Source of the DNA: Winogradskyella echinorum
GTDB lineage: Bacteria > Bacteroidota > Bacteroidia > Flavobacteriales > Flavobacteriaceae
Assembly (NCBI RefSeq): GCF_014297365.1
Contig: NZ_JACOQD010000001.1
Location: 1,302,001 to 1,366,000, forward strand
DNA length: 64,000 nucleotides
Reading direction: 5' to 3'
Shown: positions 27,236 to 36,453 of the stretch, piece after piece
Layout: each line of letters opens with the position of its first letter
Position numbering within the stretch: position 1 is the first letter of the stretch
Notes under the pieces: generated by a model
Databases searched by the model: none
The model's input: only the letters and a program-made list of their open reading frames with translations
Told to the model about the DNA's origin: nothing
Position numbers and translations under genes: made by a program

Positions 27236-27988
27236 ATGAATATGAATTTAACACTGAAAATTTGGCGTCAAAAAAACGCAAGTGATAAAGGGAGTATGGT
27301 CGACTACAAAGTCACCGATATTTCACCAGATATGTCTTTCCTTGAAATGTTAGATGTACTAAACGAACAGTTAATAAACAAAGGAGAAGAGCCAGTAGCT
27401 TTCGATCATGATTGTCGTGAAGGTATCTGTGGGATGTGTTCTTTATATATTAATGGCGAAGCACATGGTCCAGACCGTGGAATCACAACCTGTCAGTTAC
27501 ATATGCGTATGTTTAAAGATGGAGATACAATTACAATTGAGCCATTTAGAGCAACAGCATTTCCTGTGGTTAAAGATTTAATTGTAGATAGAAGTTCTTT
27601 TGATCGTATACAACACGCTGGAGGATTTATCTCTGTAAACACTTCAGGAAATACTATTGATGCTAATGCAATTCCAGTGAATAAACACGATGCTGATGAT
27701 GCGTTTTCTGCAGCAACTTGTATTGGTTGTGGTGCTTGTGTGGCAAGTTGTAAAAACTCTTCTGCAATGTTATTTGTTGGAGCAAAAGTATCTCAGTTTG
27801 CATTATTACCACAAGGAAAAGTAGAGGCTACAGACCGTGTTCTTAACATGGTAAAACAAATGGACGAAGAAGGTTTTGGTAACTGTACTAACACTGGAGC
27901 TTGCGAAGTGGAATGTCCAAAAGGCATTTCTCTAGAGAATATTGCACGTATGAATCGTGAGTATTTAGCAGCAAGTCTAAAAGGCTAA
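27236..27988 (+). CDS. sdhB: Succinate dehydrogenase iron-sulfur subunit
   Basis: This 250-residue protein passes electrons from FAD to the cytochrome b anchor. A plant-type [2Fe-2S] motif, [15 protein letters not shown] with a later Cys, is in the N-terminal half. The C-terminal half has [13 protein letters not shown] and [14 protein letters not shown] for the other two clusters. A second possible ATG lies two codons downstream at 27242; the first is used here. A strong terminator follows at 28009-28039. Confidence 0.96.
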   Translation: MNMNLTLKIWRQKNASDKGSMVDYKVTDISPDMSFLEMLDVLNEQLINKGEEPVAFDHDCREGICGMCSLYINGEAHGPDRGITTCQLHMRMFKDGDTITIEPFRATAFPVVKDLIVDRSSFDRIQHAGGFISVNTSGNTIDANAIPVNKHDADDAFSAATCIGCGACVASCKNSSAMLFVGAKVSQFALLPQGKVEATDRVLNMVKQMDEEGFGNCTNTGACEVECPKGISLENIARMNREYLAASLKG

Positions 27989-28008
27989 AAATTATAACAT
28001 ATATTTAT

Positions 28009-28039
28009 AAAAATCCTAAGTGAGTGCTTAGGATTTTTT
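28009..28039 (+). terminator. Rho-independent terminator of sdhCAB
   Basis: ATCCTAAG (28013-28020) pairs with CTTAGGAT (28027-28034), extended by A-T pairs and followed by a T run. It is 20 bases after the sdhB stop. Confidence 0.88.
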
Positions 28040-28072
28040 GTTTAAATTTAGTTCCAATTTTAAATCCCTAAC

Positions 28073-28972
28073 ATGAATAAAAAATTAACTAACCTTACTT
28101 TTCTTCTCCTTTTTACTGTATTTGGTTTTGCGCAAAATAAAAACATAAAAATTGATAAAAACAATCTCTTAAAGCATGTTGAAACCTTAAGTTCAGACCA
28201 ATATGAAGGCCGCAGAACTGGCGAAAAAGGTAACGACTCGGCTAGAGCTTATATTATTAAACAGTTTGAAAAGCTGAATATTACCGGCTATAACGATAAC
28301 TTTGAACAACCTTTTTCATTTACAGCAAGAAAAAAGGAATATAAAGCGGTTAACGTTTTAGCAGAAATTAAAGGAACCGAAACACCCGAAAAGTATATAG
28401 TTATTAGTGCACATTATGATCATTTGGGTGTACATAACGGAAAAATATATAATGGAGCAGATGATGATGCATCTGGTGTTGCTGCATTGTTTGCATTTGC
28501 AGAATATTTTATAAAGAATCCTCCTAAACACTCGGTTATATTAGCTGCCTTTGATGCTGAAGAATTAGGTCTAAGAGGCGCTAAACATTTTGTAGAAACT
28601 TTTGATAAAAGCAAAATTTTAGTGAACTTAAATATGGATATGATTAGCCGTAGTAATAAGGACGAATTATATGTTGTTGGTGCACGTTATACAGAATGGC
28701 TTTCGTCAATTCTTAATAGTTTTAAAAATCCAACTTCTTCAAAATTATCACAAGGACATGATGGAACTGACGGAAAACAAGATTGGACTATGGCTTCGGA
28801 TCATGGACCATTTCATTCTGCCAAAATACCTTTCCTTTACTTTGGCAACGAAGATCATGCAGCTTATCATAAACCAACGGACGATTTTAAAGACATTACT
28901 CCAGAGTTTTATGTAAACGCTGTAGAAATCATTTTGTCTGTATTTACAGCTATTGATGATTCCGAACTTTAA
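28073..28972 (+). CDS. Secreted M28-family metallopeptidase
   Basis: This 299-residue protein has a signal peptide ending near FGFAQNK and a zinc aminopeptidase domain. Metal-binding and catalytic motifs are visible: ISAHYDHLGV (His), GADDDASGV (Asp), DAEELGLRG (the Glu pair), MDMISR (Asp) and DHAAYHKPTDD (His). It should release N-terminal amino acids from peptides in the periplasm or outside the cell. It precedes the MutS-like gene by 8 bases, so they are probably co-transcribed, although functions look unrelated. Confidence 0.9.
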   Translation: MNKKLTNLTFLLLFTVFGFAQNKNIKIDKNNLLKHVETLSSDQYEGRRTGEKGNDSARAYIIKQFEKLNITGYNDNFEQPFSFTARKKEYKAVNVLAEIKGTETPEKYIVISAHYDHLGVHNGKIYNGADDDASGVAALFAFAEYFIKNPPKHSVILAAFDAEELGLRGAKHFVETFDKSKILVNLNMDMISRSNKDELYVVGARYTEWLSSILNSFKNPTSSKLSQGHDGTDGKQDWTMASDHGPFHSAKIPFLYFGNEDHAAYHKPTDDFKDITPEFYVNAVEIILSVFTAIDDSEL

Positions 28973-28980
28973 GTAACATT

Positions 28981-30753
28981 ATGCAAAACCCACATGCTTT
29001 TTATACTGAACAATTAGAAATACATCAGCAAGAGTCTAAGCGTATTTTTAAGCAAATGAGCTTATTTAGTTTACTAAGACTTTCTGTTTTTGTATTAACG
29101 GCATTTGGTGTTTATTTTACGTTTGGGCAATGGAAAATTGCTGCTATAATTGGTGTTGTCGGTATTACTGTTTTTCTTTTTTTATTATCTAAATACACAG
29201 ATTTAAAAACTCAAAGAGCACTGCACAAAAGATTAGCAGTTATTAATGAAGATGAGCTTAAGATAGCTTCAGGTGATTTTCATGATAGAGCAGATGGCTC
29301 ACAATTTCAAAACCCAAAGCATTTCTATAGTTTAGATATCGACTTATTTGGAAAGGGATCATTCTTTCATTTTATAAACAGAACTGCAATAAAAGAAGGA
29401 ACAGATAAATTAATTCAACAATTGCTCGCAAATGATATTTCTCATATTAAAAAGAGGCAAGAAGCTATTCAAGAGTTAGCATCATTACCAAAATGGAGAC
29501 AAAACTATTCGGCTGTATCCCAAGGTATTGAAACGGAACACTCGGCAGTTTCTATTATTACGTGGCTAAAGGACTATCAACCGTTTTTAGGAAAAACGCA
29601 ATATGCATTAGCAATTGGTTTTGGTATGGCCTCAATAGTGCTTTTAGGATTAGGAATTGCTGAAATTATTCCTATTTCAATTATAGGTTATTGGTTGCTA
29701 TTCGGTCTTGGAATTACAGGTCGTTATTTGAAAAAAATAAACGTACTTGCGCAATATACTGAGCGAGCGAAGGATACTTTTAGGCAATATGCATTGTTGT
29801 TAAAAGCTATTGAGACATCAGAGTTTAATTCTGAATTATTGAAAACCAAACAAAAGCTAATTCAGTCTGAAAGTCGTAGAGCTTCAGATATATTCTCACA
29901 GTTTTCAAAAGCTTTAGATGCTTTGGATAATAGAAACAATCTTATTTCAGCTATTTTGGGTAACGGTTATTTTTTAATTGATATTAGAAACAGTTACAGA
30001 ATAGAAGAGTGGATTACTAAATATGCAGATAAGGTAGAAGATTGGTTTGAAGTCGTTACTTTCTTCGATGCCTACAATAGCTTTGGAAATTATGCTTTTA
30101 ATCATCAAGAATTTTCTTATCCAGAAATTACAAACGAATCGAACACAATATCGGCTACAGGATTAGGACATCCATTGTTAAATGCAGAGAAGCGCGTTGA
30201 TAGTGATTTAAAACTAGAAGAAGAACAATTCTTTATAGTTACAGGAGCCAATATGGCTGGAAAAAGTACTTTTTTAAGAACGGTTGCGCTTCATATTGTA
30301 ATGGCAAATGTTGGACTACCAGTTTGTGCTAAGCACAGTAAGTACAAGCCGATTAAACTCGTTACAAGTATGCGAACTACAGATTCGTTAACAGATGACA
30401 GTTCTTACTTTTTTAGTGAATTAACACGACTTAAATTTGTTGTTGACACCGTTGAAAAAGACACTAATTATTTTATCATCTTAGATGAAATATTAAAAGG
30501 AACCAACAGCACAGATAAGGCTATAGGTTCACGTAAGTTTGTAGAAAAACTTGTAAAACTTAATGCTACAGGCATTATTGCCACACACGATTTAAGTCTA
30601 ACAGAAATCGAAAAAGAACTAAAAGCCGTTAAGAACTACTACTTTGATGCCGAAATCATTAACGACGAGCTTTATTTTGACTACAAATTAAAACAAGGTG
30701 TTTGCCAGAATATGAATGCTAGTTTTCTGTTGAAGAAGATGGAGATTGTGTAA
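28981..30753 (+). CDS. Membrane-anchored MutS-like ATPase
   Basis: This 590-residue protein combines N-terminal membrane segments (two at about 29-70 and two at about 205-250) with a C-terminal MutS-type ATPase. Walker A is GANMAGKST at 422-430. Walker B is FIILDEILKGTNSTDK, and a signature ATHDLSLTEIE follows. It has helical clamp regions but lacks the N-terminal mismatch-recognition domain, so it is not mismatch repair MutS. Such membrane MutS-like proteins are common in Bacteroidota; their job is not established. It follows the M28 peptidase by 8 bases. Confidence 0.88.
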   Translation: MQNPHAFYTEQLEIHQQESKRIFKQMSLFSLLRLSVFVLTAFGVYFTFGQWKIAAIIGVVGITVFLFLLSKYTDLKTQRALHKRLAVINEDELKIASGDFHDRADGSQFQNPKHFYSLDIDLFGKGSFFHFINRTAIKEGTDKLIQQLLANDISHIKKRQEAIQELASLPKWRQNYSAVSQGIETEHSAVSIITWLKDYQPFLGKTQYALAIGFGMASIVLLGLGIAEIIPISIIGYWLLFGLGITGRYLKKINVLAQYTERAKDTFRQYALLLKAIETSEFNSELLKTKQKLIQSESRRASDIFSQFSKALDALDNRNNLISAILGNGYFLIDIRNSYRIEEWITKYADKVEDWFEVVTFFDAYNSFGNYAFNHQEFSYPEITNESNTISATGLGHPLLNAEKRVDSDLKLEEEQFFIVTGANMAGKSTFLRTVALHIVMANVGLPVCAKHSKYKPIKLVTSMRTTDSLTDDSSYFFSELTRLKFVVDTVEKDTNYFIILDEILKGTNSTDKAIGSRKFVEKLVKLNATGIIATHDLSLTEIEKELKAVKNYYFDAEIINDELYFDYKLKQGVCQNMNASFLLKKMEIV

Positions 30754-30756
30754 TGT

Positions 30757-31479
30757 TTATTCTATTATTCTAACAGTGATTGGAGCAGGGTTTTTGGTAC
30801 GGTAAGTATTTATTCCTGAGATAAATACTTTAATATCAAATATTATAATCAAATCATTTACTTTTAATTCTTTTATTACTTGTTTCGATGAATCTGTAAA
30901 CTTAAATCCATCATTATCAAGTATTATTTCTTCATTGTATGCTACTTTAAATTCAGCTACCACAAAGTTCCAATCAAATAAAAAGTCATTTACCTTTACC
31001 CCTATTGTTGCTTTTTTTAACTCTTCTTTCGTTAGCCTTATTTCACATTTGTTGCCAAAACCTAAACCGTTAATTGTACCGTTTAATTTTCCAATATCTT
31101 TAATTCTTAAAGTCTTAGTTTCAGTTAAAGAATCACCGTTTTTAAGTACAGACTTAATTTTTATATCAACTGAATTACCACTTCTTGCAGATAATACATA
31201 GTTACCTTTATTGTCTTTTTTTACCAGTCCTGGTGCAGTTGCTTCAAAAGACAAAGCATTTGGTTTTGAAATGTATATAGGATTAGCAACACCTCTGTAA
31301 ACCACATTCATTTTTTTCACCTCAAGAGCAACTTCTTTATTTACTGTATCAACAGCTTCAAGTTTTTTGATGCGTTCTTTTAGGGCTTGATTTTCGGTGA
31401 TGAGTTGAGTTTTACTTTGAGAAGATTTACAACTCATTATTAGGCTTAACATAAAAATTAAGAGAATAAATTGTTTCAT
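30757..31479 (-). CDS. Lipoprotein with a GldM C-terminal-like domain
   Basis: This 240-residue protein has a lipobox (IMSC, about residue 17) followed by a short coiled coil (LITENQALKERIKKLEAV). It then has a region recalling the periplasmic domains of GldM: NVVYRGVANPIYISKP, and further on the KELKVNDLIIIFDIKVF type of ending. In type IX secretion, full GldM has a membrane helix and forms the rotary shaft; here only the distal domains remain and the anchor is a lipid. It could interact with T9SS or gliding parts; that is inference. The gene converges with the MutS-like gene with 3 bases between. Confidence 0.7.
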   Translation of the reverse strand: MKQFILLIFMLSLIMSCKSSQSKTQLITENQALKERIKKLEAVDTVNKEVALEVKKMNVVYRGVANPIYISKPNALSFEATAPGLVKKDNKGNYVLSARSGNSVDIKIKSVLKNGDSLTETKTLRIKDIGKLNGTINGLGFGNKCEIRLTKEELKKATIGVKVNDFLFDWNFVVAEFKVAYNEEIILDNDGFKFTDSSKQVIKELKVNDLIIIFDIKVFISGINTYRTKNPAPITVRIIE

Positions 31480-31548
31480 AAGCTATGGCTAGGAGTTATT
31501 AAGAAAACCAAAAATCATAAAATTTATTGTAAATTATATGGTTAAGTG

Positions 31549-31620
31549 TCATTCTGAACCCGTTTCAGAATATCTTTTCAAATAGAATAAACGAGATGCT
31601 GAAATAAATTCAGCATAGCA
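31549..31620. repeat. Two family B interspersed repeats
   Basis: One copy, CATTCTGAAC..GTTTCAGAAT, is at 31551-31572; another in the opposite sense, GAGATGCTGAA..TTCAGCAT, is at 31594-31618. They lie between the GldM-like gene and the L27 terminator, in a 244-base gap that holds no other gene I can see. Confidence 0.65.
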
Positions 31621-31635
31621 AAAATATATGACAAA

Positions 31636-31667
31636 TAAAAAACCCTCTCTGTTTTCAGAGAGGGTTT
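31636..31667 (-). terminator. Rho-independent terminator of rplU-rpmA
   Basis: AACCCTCTCTG (31641-31651) pairs with CAGAGAGGGTT (31656-31666); on the minus strand a T run follows. It is about 57 bases after the rpmA stop. Confidence 0.88.
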
Positions 31668-31723
31668 AATTTGTTTGTAATCTACTTTCGTTAAAGCTTC
31701 AGTAGACAAAGAAAAATAATTTC

Positions 31724-31984
31724 TTAAGCCTCAAAAGGCTCAATAGAAACGTAAGACTTATTGTCCTTTTTCTTAGTGAATTTTACTAAACCATCAACTT
31801 TAGCATGTAAAGTATGGTCTTTTCCTTGGTAAACGTTTTCACCTGGGTGATGTGTATTACCACGTTGTCTTATGATAATGTTACCAGCAATAGCAGCTTG
31901 TCCACCAAAAATCTTAACGCCTAAACGTTTCGATTCTGATTCTCTACCATTCTTCGAACTACCAACTCCTTTTTTATGAGCCAT
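31724..31984 (-). CDS. rpmA: 50S ribosomal protein L27
   Basis: This 86-residue ribosomal protein lies near the peptidyl transferase centre. The N-terminus [22 protein letters not shown] and the body [23 protein letters not shown] are characteristic. The N-terminus is the short form without a cleaved extension. It follows rplU by 42 bases and ends at a strong terminator, giving the usual L21-L27 operon. Confidence 0.97.
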   Translation of the reverse strand: MAHKKGVGSSKNGRESESKRLGVKIFGGQAAIAGNIIIRQRGNTHHPGENVYQGKDHTLHAKVDGLVKFTKKKDNKSYVSIEPFEA

Positions 31985-32026
31985 GATCTATAAGTTTTAT
32001 ATTGTTATACTTAAGCGGTTTAGCAA

Positions 32027-32710
32027 TTATGCTTTACCACCATCTAATTCGTCTTGCCATTTTTTAAGCTCATCCCACTTGCCATCTGCTGCTAATTTAG
32101 CTTGTGCTGGCCATGTATCAGTTACGTGGTTTCCACGTACACCTGCGATGATTTCAGAAATTGCTTCTGGTTTAGCCTTAGCTAAATCAGCAAAAGTAGC
32201 GATACCTGCTTCTACTAATGTAGATGCTATTTTTGGCCCAATACCTTCAATTTTCTTTAAATCGTCAGCTTTACCAGTTGCTTTTTTAGGTGCAGCCTTT
32301 TTTGGTGCAGCTTTTTCAGCTTTTGGAGCAGCAGCTTTCGCTTCTACTTTAGGTTCAGCTTTCTTAGTTTCTTTTTTTGGAGCTGCTTTTTTAGCTCCTG
32401 AAGCAACAATACTTTCAATTACGATTTCAGTTAAAGATTGTCTGTGTCCATTCTTAACACGGTAACCTTTACGTCTTTTCTTTTTGAAAACTATCACTTT
32501 ATCACCTTTAAGGTGCTTAAGGACTTTTGCACTTACTTGTGCTCCGTCTATAGCTGGGGCGCCTAAAGTAACATTGTTACCATCACCTATTAAAAGAACA
32601 TTATCGAAAGAAACTTTCTTACCTTCTTCAGTAGATAAACGGTTAACAAAAACTTTTTGGTCTTTTTCAACTTTAAATTGATGCCCTGCTATCTCTACAA
32701 TTGCGTACAT
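32027..32710 (-). CDS. rplU: 50S ribosomal protein L21 with C-terminal helix-hairpin-helix extension
   Basis: L21 is a large-subunit protein of about 103 residues; here it has 227. Residues 1-103 are an ordinary L21 (MYAIVEIAGHQFKVEKDQK ... KKRRKGYRVKNGHRQSLTEI). An Ala/Lys/Pro-rich linker of about 45 residues follows. The C-terminal domain (about 149-225) begins DDLKKIEGIGPKIASTLVEA, a helix-hairpin-helix motif known from DNA- and RNA-binding proteins, and ends with a Trp-rich helical tail. Long L21 forms are familiar in flavobacteria, so this is not a chance fusion; the function of the tail is not known. It has a strong promoter directly upstream. Confidence 0.95.
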   Translation of the reverse strand: MYAIVEIAGHQFKVEKDQKVFVNRLSTEEGKKVSFDNVLLIGDGNNVTLGAPAIDGAQVSAKVLKHLKGDKVIVFKKKRRKGYRVKNGHRQSLTEIVIESIVASGAKKAAPKKETKKAEPKVEAKAAAPKAEKAAPKKAAPKKATGKADDLKKIEGIGPKIASTLVEAGIATFADLAKAKPEAISEIIAGVRGNHVTDTWPAQAKLAADGKWDELKKWQDELDGGKA

Positions 32711-32771
32711 AGCGTAACGTTTTTATTAATTTGTTTATTAAATAAATGGCCTTCTTCTCAGAAAGCGGATG

Positions 32772-32801
32772 CAAATATACTCCTAAATTCGTAATTCACA
32801 A
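32772..32801 (-). promoter_or_regulatory. rplU-rpmA promoter
   Basis: On the minus strand TTG (32801-32799), a 19-base spacer and TATATTTG (32779-32772) match the Bacteroidota consensus exactly. The leader to the ATG is about 60 bases. The rest of the 300-base gap (32711-33010) shows only AT-rich sequence and the promoter element at 32930. Confidence 0.7.
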
Positions 32802-32929
32802 ACGTTTCGGGCGTTTTCAGCAGCTTTTTTTAGTGAGTTTTCATAAAGATTAAAAAAAAATAATAGACTCAAAATGATTAGTTAATACATTTTCACATTT
32901 TATTATGTTAAAAAAGAGTAATCATTACT

Positions 32930-32937
32930 TATTTTTG
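32930..32937 (+). promoter_or_regulatory. Probable -7 element for the M16 peptidase operon
   Basis: TATTTTTG matches TAnnTTTG, with TTA rather than TTG about 19 bases upstream. The leader to the ATG at 33011 is about 70 bases. Confidence 0.45.
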
Positions 32938-33010
32938 TTAGACTTAGTGTAACAATCAACATTTAGTAAAGACTAACTTTAAACAATTTAAAATTTAAAC
33001 ACACTTAATA

Positions 33011-34330
33011 ATGAAAAAAAGCTTATTTACTCTATCGCTTTTATTGTTTGTTGGGTTTCATTCCAATGCACAAAAAGTAGAATTTGAAGAGTACGATTTA
33101 GACAACGGAATGCATGTTATTTTGCATCAAGACAATACAGCTCCAGTTGTAACAACTTCTGTAATGTACCATGTAGGTGCTAAAGATGAAAATCCAGAAC
33201 GTACAGGATTTGCTCACTTCTTTGAGCATTTATTATTTGAAGGCACAGAAAATATTGAGCGTGGAGAATGGTTTAATATTGTAACTTCTAATGGTGGTAG
33301 TAACAATGCTAACACTACTGATGACAGAACATATTACTATGAAGTATTCCCTTCTAATAGTGTAGAATTAGGTTTATGGATGGAATCGGAACGTTTAATG
33401 CACCCAATCATTAATCAAATAGGTGTAGATACACAAAATGAAGTTGTAAAAGAAGAAAAGCGTTTGCGTGTAGATAATTCGCCTTACGGTAACATTTTAG
33501 CCGAAATTAAGAAACGTATGTTTAAAGTGCATCCTTATAAAGGCACTACTATAGGCGAAATGGCACATTTAGATGCTGCTACGTTAGAAGAGTTTCAGGC
33601 ATTTAACAAAAAATATTATGTGCCAAACAATGCTGTATTAGTTGTTGCTGGAGATATTGATAAAGCTGCTGTTAAGAAAATGATTAAAGATTATTTTGGA
33701 CCAATTCCTAGAGGAGAGGATGTTGTAAGAGACCTTCCAAGAGAAGAACCTATAACTGAGTCAATGACAGGAACAGCTTATGATCCAAATATTCAAATTC
33801 CAGCGGTTATTGCAGCATATAGAACTCCTTCTTTTAAGCATAGAGATTCGTATGTATTAAATATGATTTCTAGTTACTTAAGTGGTGGAAAAAGTTCGGT
33901 TTTATATAAGAAAATAGTTGATGAGCAAAAACAAGCATTACAAGTACAAGCTGTAAATATTAGCCAAGAAGATTATGGTATTTACGCTTTATTCGGATTA
34001 CCATTAGGCGAAACAACTTTAGAAACTTTAATTTCTGAAATGGATGAAGAGATCGTAAACATTCAAACAGATTTAATTTCTGAGCGTGCTTATCAAAAAC
34101 TTCAAAATCAATTCGAAAATCAGTTTGTAAATTCTAATTCTAGTATTTCTGGTATTGCTAACTCTTTAGCACGTTACTATATGTTATATGGTGATGTTAA
34201 CTTAATTAATAATGAAATTGACATTTACCGTTCTATTACGAGAGAAGAAATGAGAGATGTTGCTAAAAAGTATTTAAACAAAAACCAACGTTTAGTACTT
34301 GAGTATTTACCGAAAAAAGATGATAAATAA
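33011..34330 (+). CDS. M16-family zinc metallopeptidase, active subunit
   Basis: This 439-residue exported protein (signal peptide ending near FHSNAQ) has the inverted zinc motif H69-F-F-E72-H73 followed by LLFEGTENI. The distal Glu of the family lies in VVKEEKRLRVDN. It belongs to the pitrilysin/processing-peptidase group and should degrade peptides in the periplasm. It is followed after 1 base by a second M16 protein lacking the zinc motif. Such pairs commonly form an active/inactive heterodimer. Confidence 0.92.
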   Translation: MKKSLFTLSLLLFVGFHSNAQKVEFEEYDLDNGMHVILHQDNTAPVVTTSVMYHVGAKDENPERTGFAHFFEHLLFEGTENIERGEWFNIVTSNGGSNNANTTDDRTYYYEVFPSNSVELGLWMESERLMHPIINQIGVDTQNEVVKEEKRLRVDNSPYGNILAEIKKRMFKVHPYKGTTIGEMAHLDAATLEEFQAFNKKYYVPNNAVLVVAGDIDKAAVKKMIKDYFGPIPRGEDVVRDLPREEPITESMTGTAYDPNIQIPAVIAAYRTPSFKHRDSYVLNMISSYLSGGKSSVLYKKIVDEQKQALQVQAVNISQEDYGIYALFGLPLGETTLETLISEMDEEIVNIQTDLISERAYQKLQNQFENQFVNSNSSISGIANSLARYYMLYGDVNLINNEIDIYRSITREEMRDVAKKYLNKNQRLVLEYLPKKDDK

Positions 34331-34331
34331 G

Positions 34332-36398
34332 ATGAAAACTAATTTTAATATGAAAACTAAAATATCTGCATTTGTCGTATTGTTTTTAATGGCAATGGGA
34401 GTAAATGCTCAAATAGATCGATCTAAAATGCCTGAGCCAGGTCCTGCTCCTAAAATTACTTTAGAAGTTCCTGGTGAATTTGAATTAAAAAATGGCATAA
34501 AAGTTCTGGTTGTAGAAAACCATAAATTACCAAGAGTATCTTATTCGCTTACTATAGATAATAAACCAATTACTGAAGGTAAAAAAGCAGGAGTTTCTAG
34601 TATTCTAGCAGCAATGTTAGGAAATGGAACTACTAATATCTCTAAAGATGAATTTAACGAAGAAATAGATTTCTTAGGTGCAAGACTTGGTTTTAGCGCT
34701 CAAGGAGGTTTTGCAAGTTCATTATCTAAATATTCTGATAGAATTATTGAGTTAATGGCAGATGCAGCAATTAATCCTTTATTAACTAAAGAAGAGTTTG
34801 AAAAAGAAAAGGAAAAACTTATAGAGAGCATAAAGTCTAATGAAAAAAGTGTTGATGCAGTTGCAAGTCGAGTAGGTTCGGCTTTATCGTATGGTGTTAA
34901 TCACCCAAGAGGAGAATTTTTAACTGAAGATACAGTAAAGAACATAGAGTTTGGAGATGTATTAGCATTTTACGAAAAATATTTTAACCCAAACTATGCA
35001 TATATTGTAGTAGTAGGTGATGTAGATATTAGAGATGTAAAAAAGCAACTTAAAAAGCATTTTAGTAAATGGGAAAAAGCTGCGAGTATAGATATTTCGT
35101 TACCAGAACCACAGGCAAATGCACAATACACGCAAATTAACTTTGTTGATATGCCAAATGCGGTTCAGTCTAATATATCATTGACTAACAATGTAGATTT
35201 AAAAAAGAAGGATGAAGATTATCACTCTGTTTTAATTGCTAATAAAATTTTAGGTGGTGGATTTGGTAGTTATTTAAACATGAATCTTCGTGAAGAACAT
35301 GGTTATACTTACGGAGCACGTTCTAGCGTTGGTACAAGTAGATGGAATGCATCTCGTTTTACAGCTGGAGCAGCTGTAAGAAATGCTGTAACAGATAGTG
35401 CAGTTGTAGAAACATTAAAGGAGATAAACCGTATAAAAACAGAACCAGTTGATTCTAAAGATTTAGCAAACGCTAAAGCAAAATATGTTGGTGACTTTGT
35501 ATTGGCTTTAGAAAGCCCTCAAACCATAGCACGTTATGCATTAGATATTAAGCTAAATGATTTACCACATGATTTCTATACAACGTACTTAGAAAAAATT
35601 AATGCGGTTAGTAAAGAGGATGTTACTCGTGTTGCAAATAAGTATTTTAAAACAGAAAACGCGCGTATTGTTGTTGTTGGTAAAGGAAGTGAAGTTATAG
35701 AGAATCTTGAAAAAACAGGTATTCCTATTAAGTATTACGATACTTATGCAAAGTCTGTTGAGAAGCCAGTATTTGAAATCCCGATACCAGCAGATATGGA
35801 TGTAACTAAGGTTTTAAATACATATATTGAAAAAATAGGTGGAAAAGCTAAGTTAGATAATGTAAACTCTGTTTCAATGCAAGCTGAAGCTGAGTTGCAA
35901 CCAGGAGTGATGTTAAACCTTGAAATGAAGAAAACAACTAAGAACCAATTGTTACAAATTGTTAAAACTCCAATGGGAGCTCAAAAACAAGTATTAGATG
36001 GTAGTGCAGGATATTCTTCAGCTGGTGGTCAAAAGGTTGAAATGACAGAAGATCAAGTAAAGGCAGCACAACTAGAGTCGTCTCCTTTTCCTGAAATTAA
36101 CTACTTAAACGGTGGTGCAACTTTAGAAAAAATTGAAGTTTTTGATGGACAAAAAGCATACAAGGTAAATGCAGGTGAGAATACATCAATTTACTACAGT
36201 GTTGAAACTGGATTAAAAATTGCCGAAGTAAAATCTTCTCCAGCAGGTTCGCAAACTATGTTTTTCGAGGATTATAAAGAAGTGGGAGGTATATTGTTTC
36301 CATTTAAACTTTCTCAGACTTTCGGACCACGTAAAATTGCTTTTATCATAAAAGATCTAAAAGTAAATGAAGGTGTTACTGATGCTGATTTCGATTAA
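34332..36398 (+). CDS. M16-family peptidase homologue without the zinc motif, with extra C-terminal domain
   Basis: This 688-residue exported protein (signal ending near MGVNAQ) has two M16 domains. At the place of HxxEH it reads VSSILAAMLGNGTTNIS, so it should not be catalytic. It is the likely partner of the protein encoded directly upstream. The last 200 residues (about 490-688) form an added beta-rich domain (IEKIGGKAKLDNVNSVSMQA onward) like lipoprotein-carrier folds. The ATG at 34332 is used because the frame upstream overlaps the previous gene and lacks a signal-like start. A second ATG is at 34350. A strong terminator follows. Confidence 0.88.
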   Translation: MKTNFNMKTKISAFVVLFLMAMGVNAQIDRSKMPEPGPAPKITLEVPGEFELKNGIKVLVVENHKLPRVSYSLTIDNKPITEGKKAGVSSILAAMLGNGTTNISKDEFNEEIDFLGARLGFSAQGGFASSLSKYSDRIIELMADAAINPLLTKEEFEKEKEKLIESIKSNEKSVDAVASRVGSALSYGVNHPRGEFLTEDTVKNIEFGDVLAFYEKYFNPNYAYIVVVGDVDIRDVKKQLKKHFSKWEKAASIDISLPEPQANAQYTQINFVDMPNAVQSNISLTNNVDLKKKDEDYHSVLIANKILGGGFGSYLNMNLREEHGYTYGARSSVGTSRWNASRFTAGAAVRNAVTDSAVVETLKEINRIKTEPVDSKDLANAKAKYVGDFVLALESPQTIARYALDIKLNDLPHDFYTTYLEKINAVSKEDVTRVANKYFKTENARIVVVGKGSEVIENLEKTGIPIKYYDTYAKSVEKPVFEIPIPADMDVTKVLNTYIEKIGGKAKLDNVNSVSMQAEAELQPGVMLNLEMKKTTKNQLLQIVKTPMGAQKQVLDGSAGYSSAGGQKVEMTEDQVKAAQLESSPFPEINYLNGGATLEKIEVFDGQKAYKVNAGENTSIYYSVETGLKIAEVKSSPAGSQTMFFEDYKEVGGILFPFKLSQTFGPRKIAFIIKDLKVNEGVTDADFD

Positions 36399-36422
36399 GT
36401 ATCAACGTCCTTAATAAATTAT

Positions 36423-36453
36423 AAAAACCGAAGTGAAAACTTCGGTTTTTTTT
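36423..36453 (+). terminator. Rho-independent terminator of the M16 operon
   Basis: AAAAACCGAAGT (36423-36434) pairs with ACTTCGGTTTTT (36439-36450), followed by more T. It also ends just at the stop of the convergent EamA gene, so it may serve both strands. Confidence 0.88.

Noticed and set aside
31983-32465. An Ala-rich plus-strand frame of 160 codons
   Set aside because: It is antisense to the Ala/Lys-rich linker and HhH part of L21; it has no start signal or recognisable domain.
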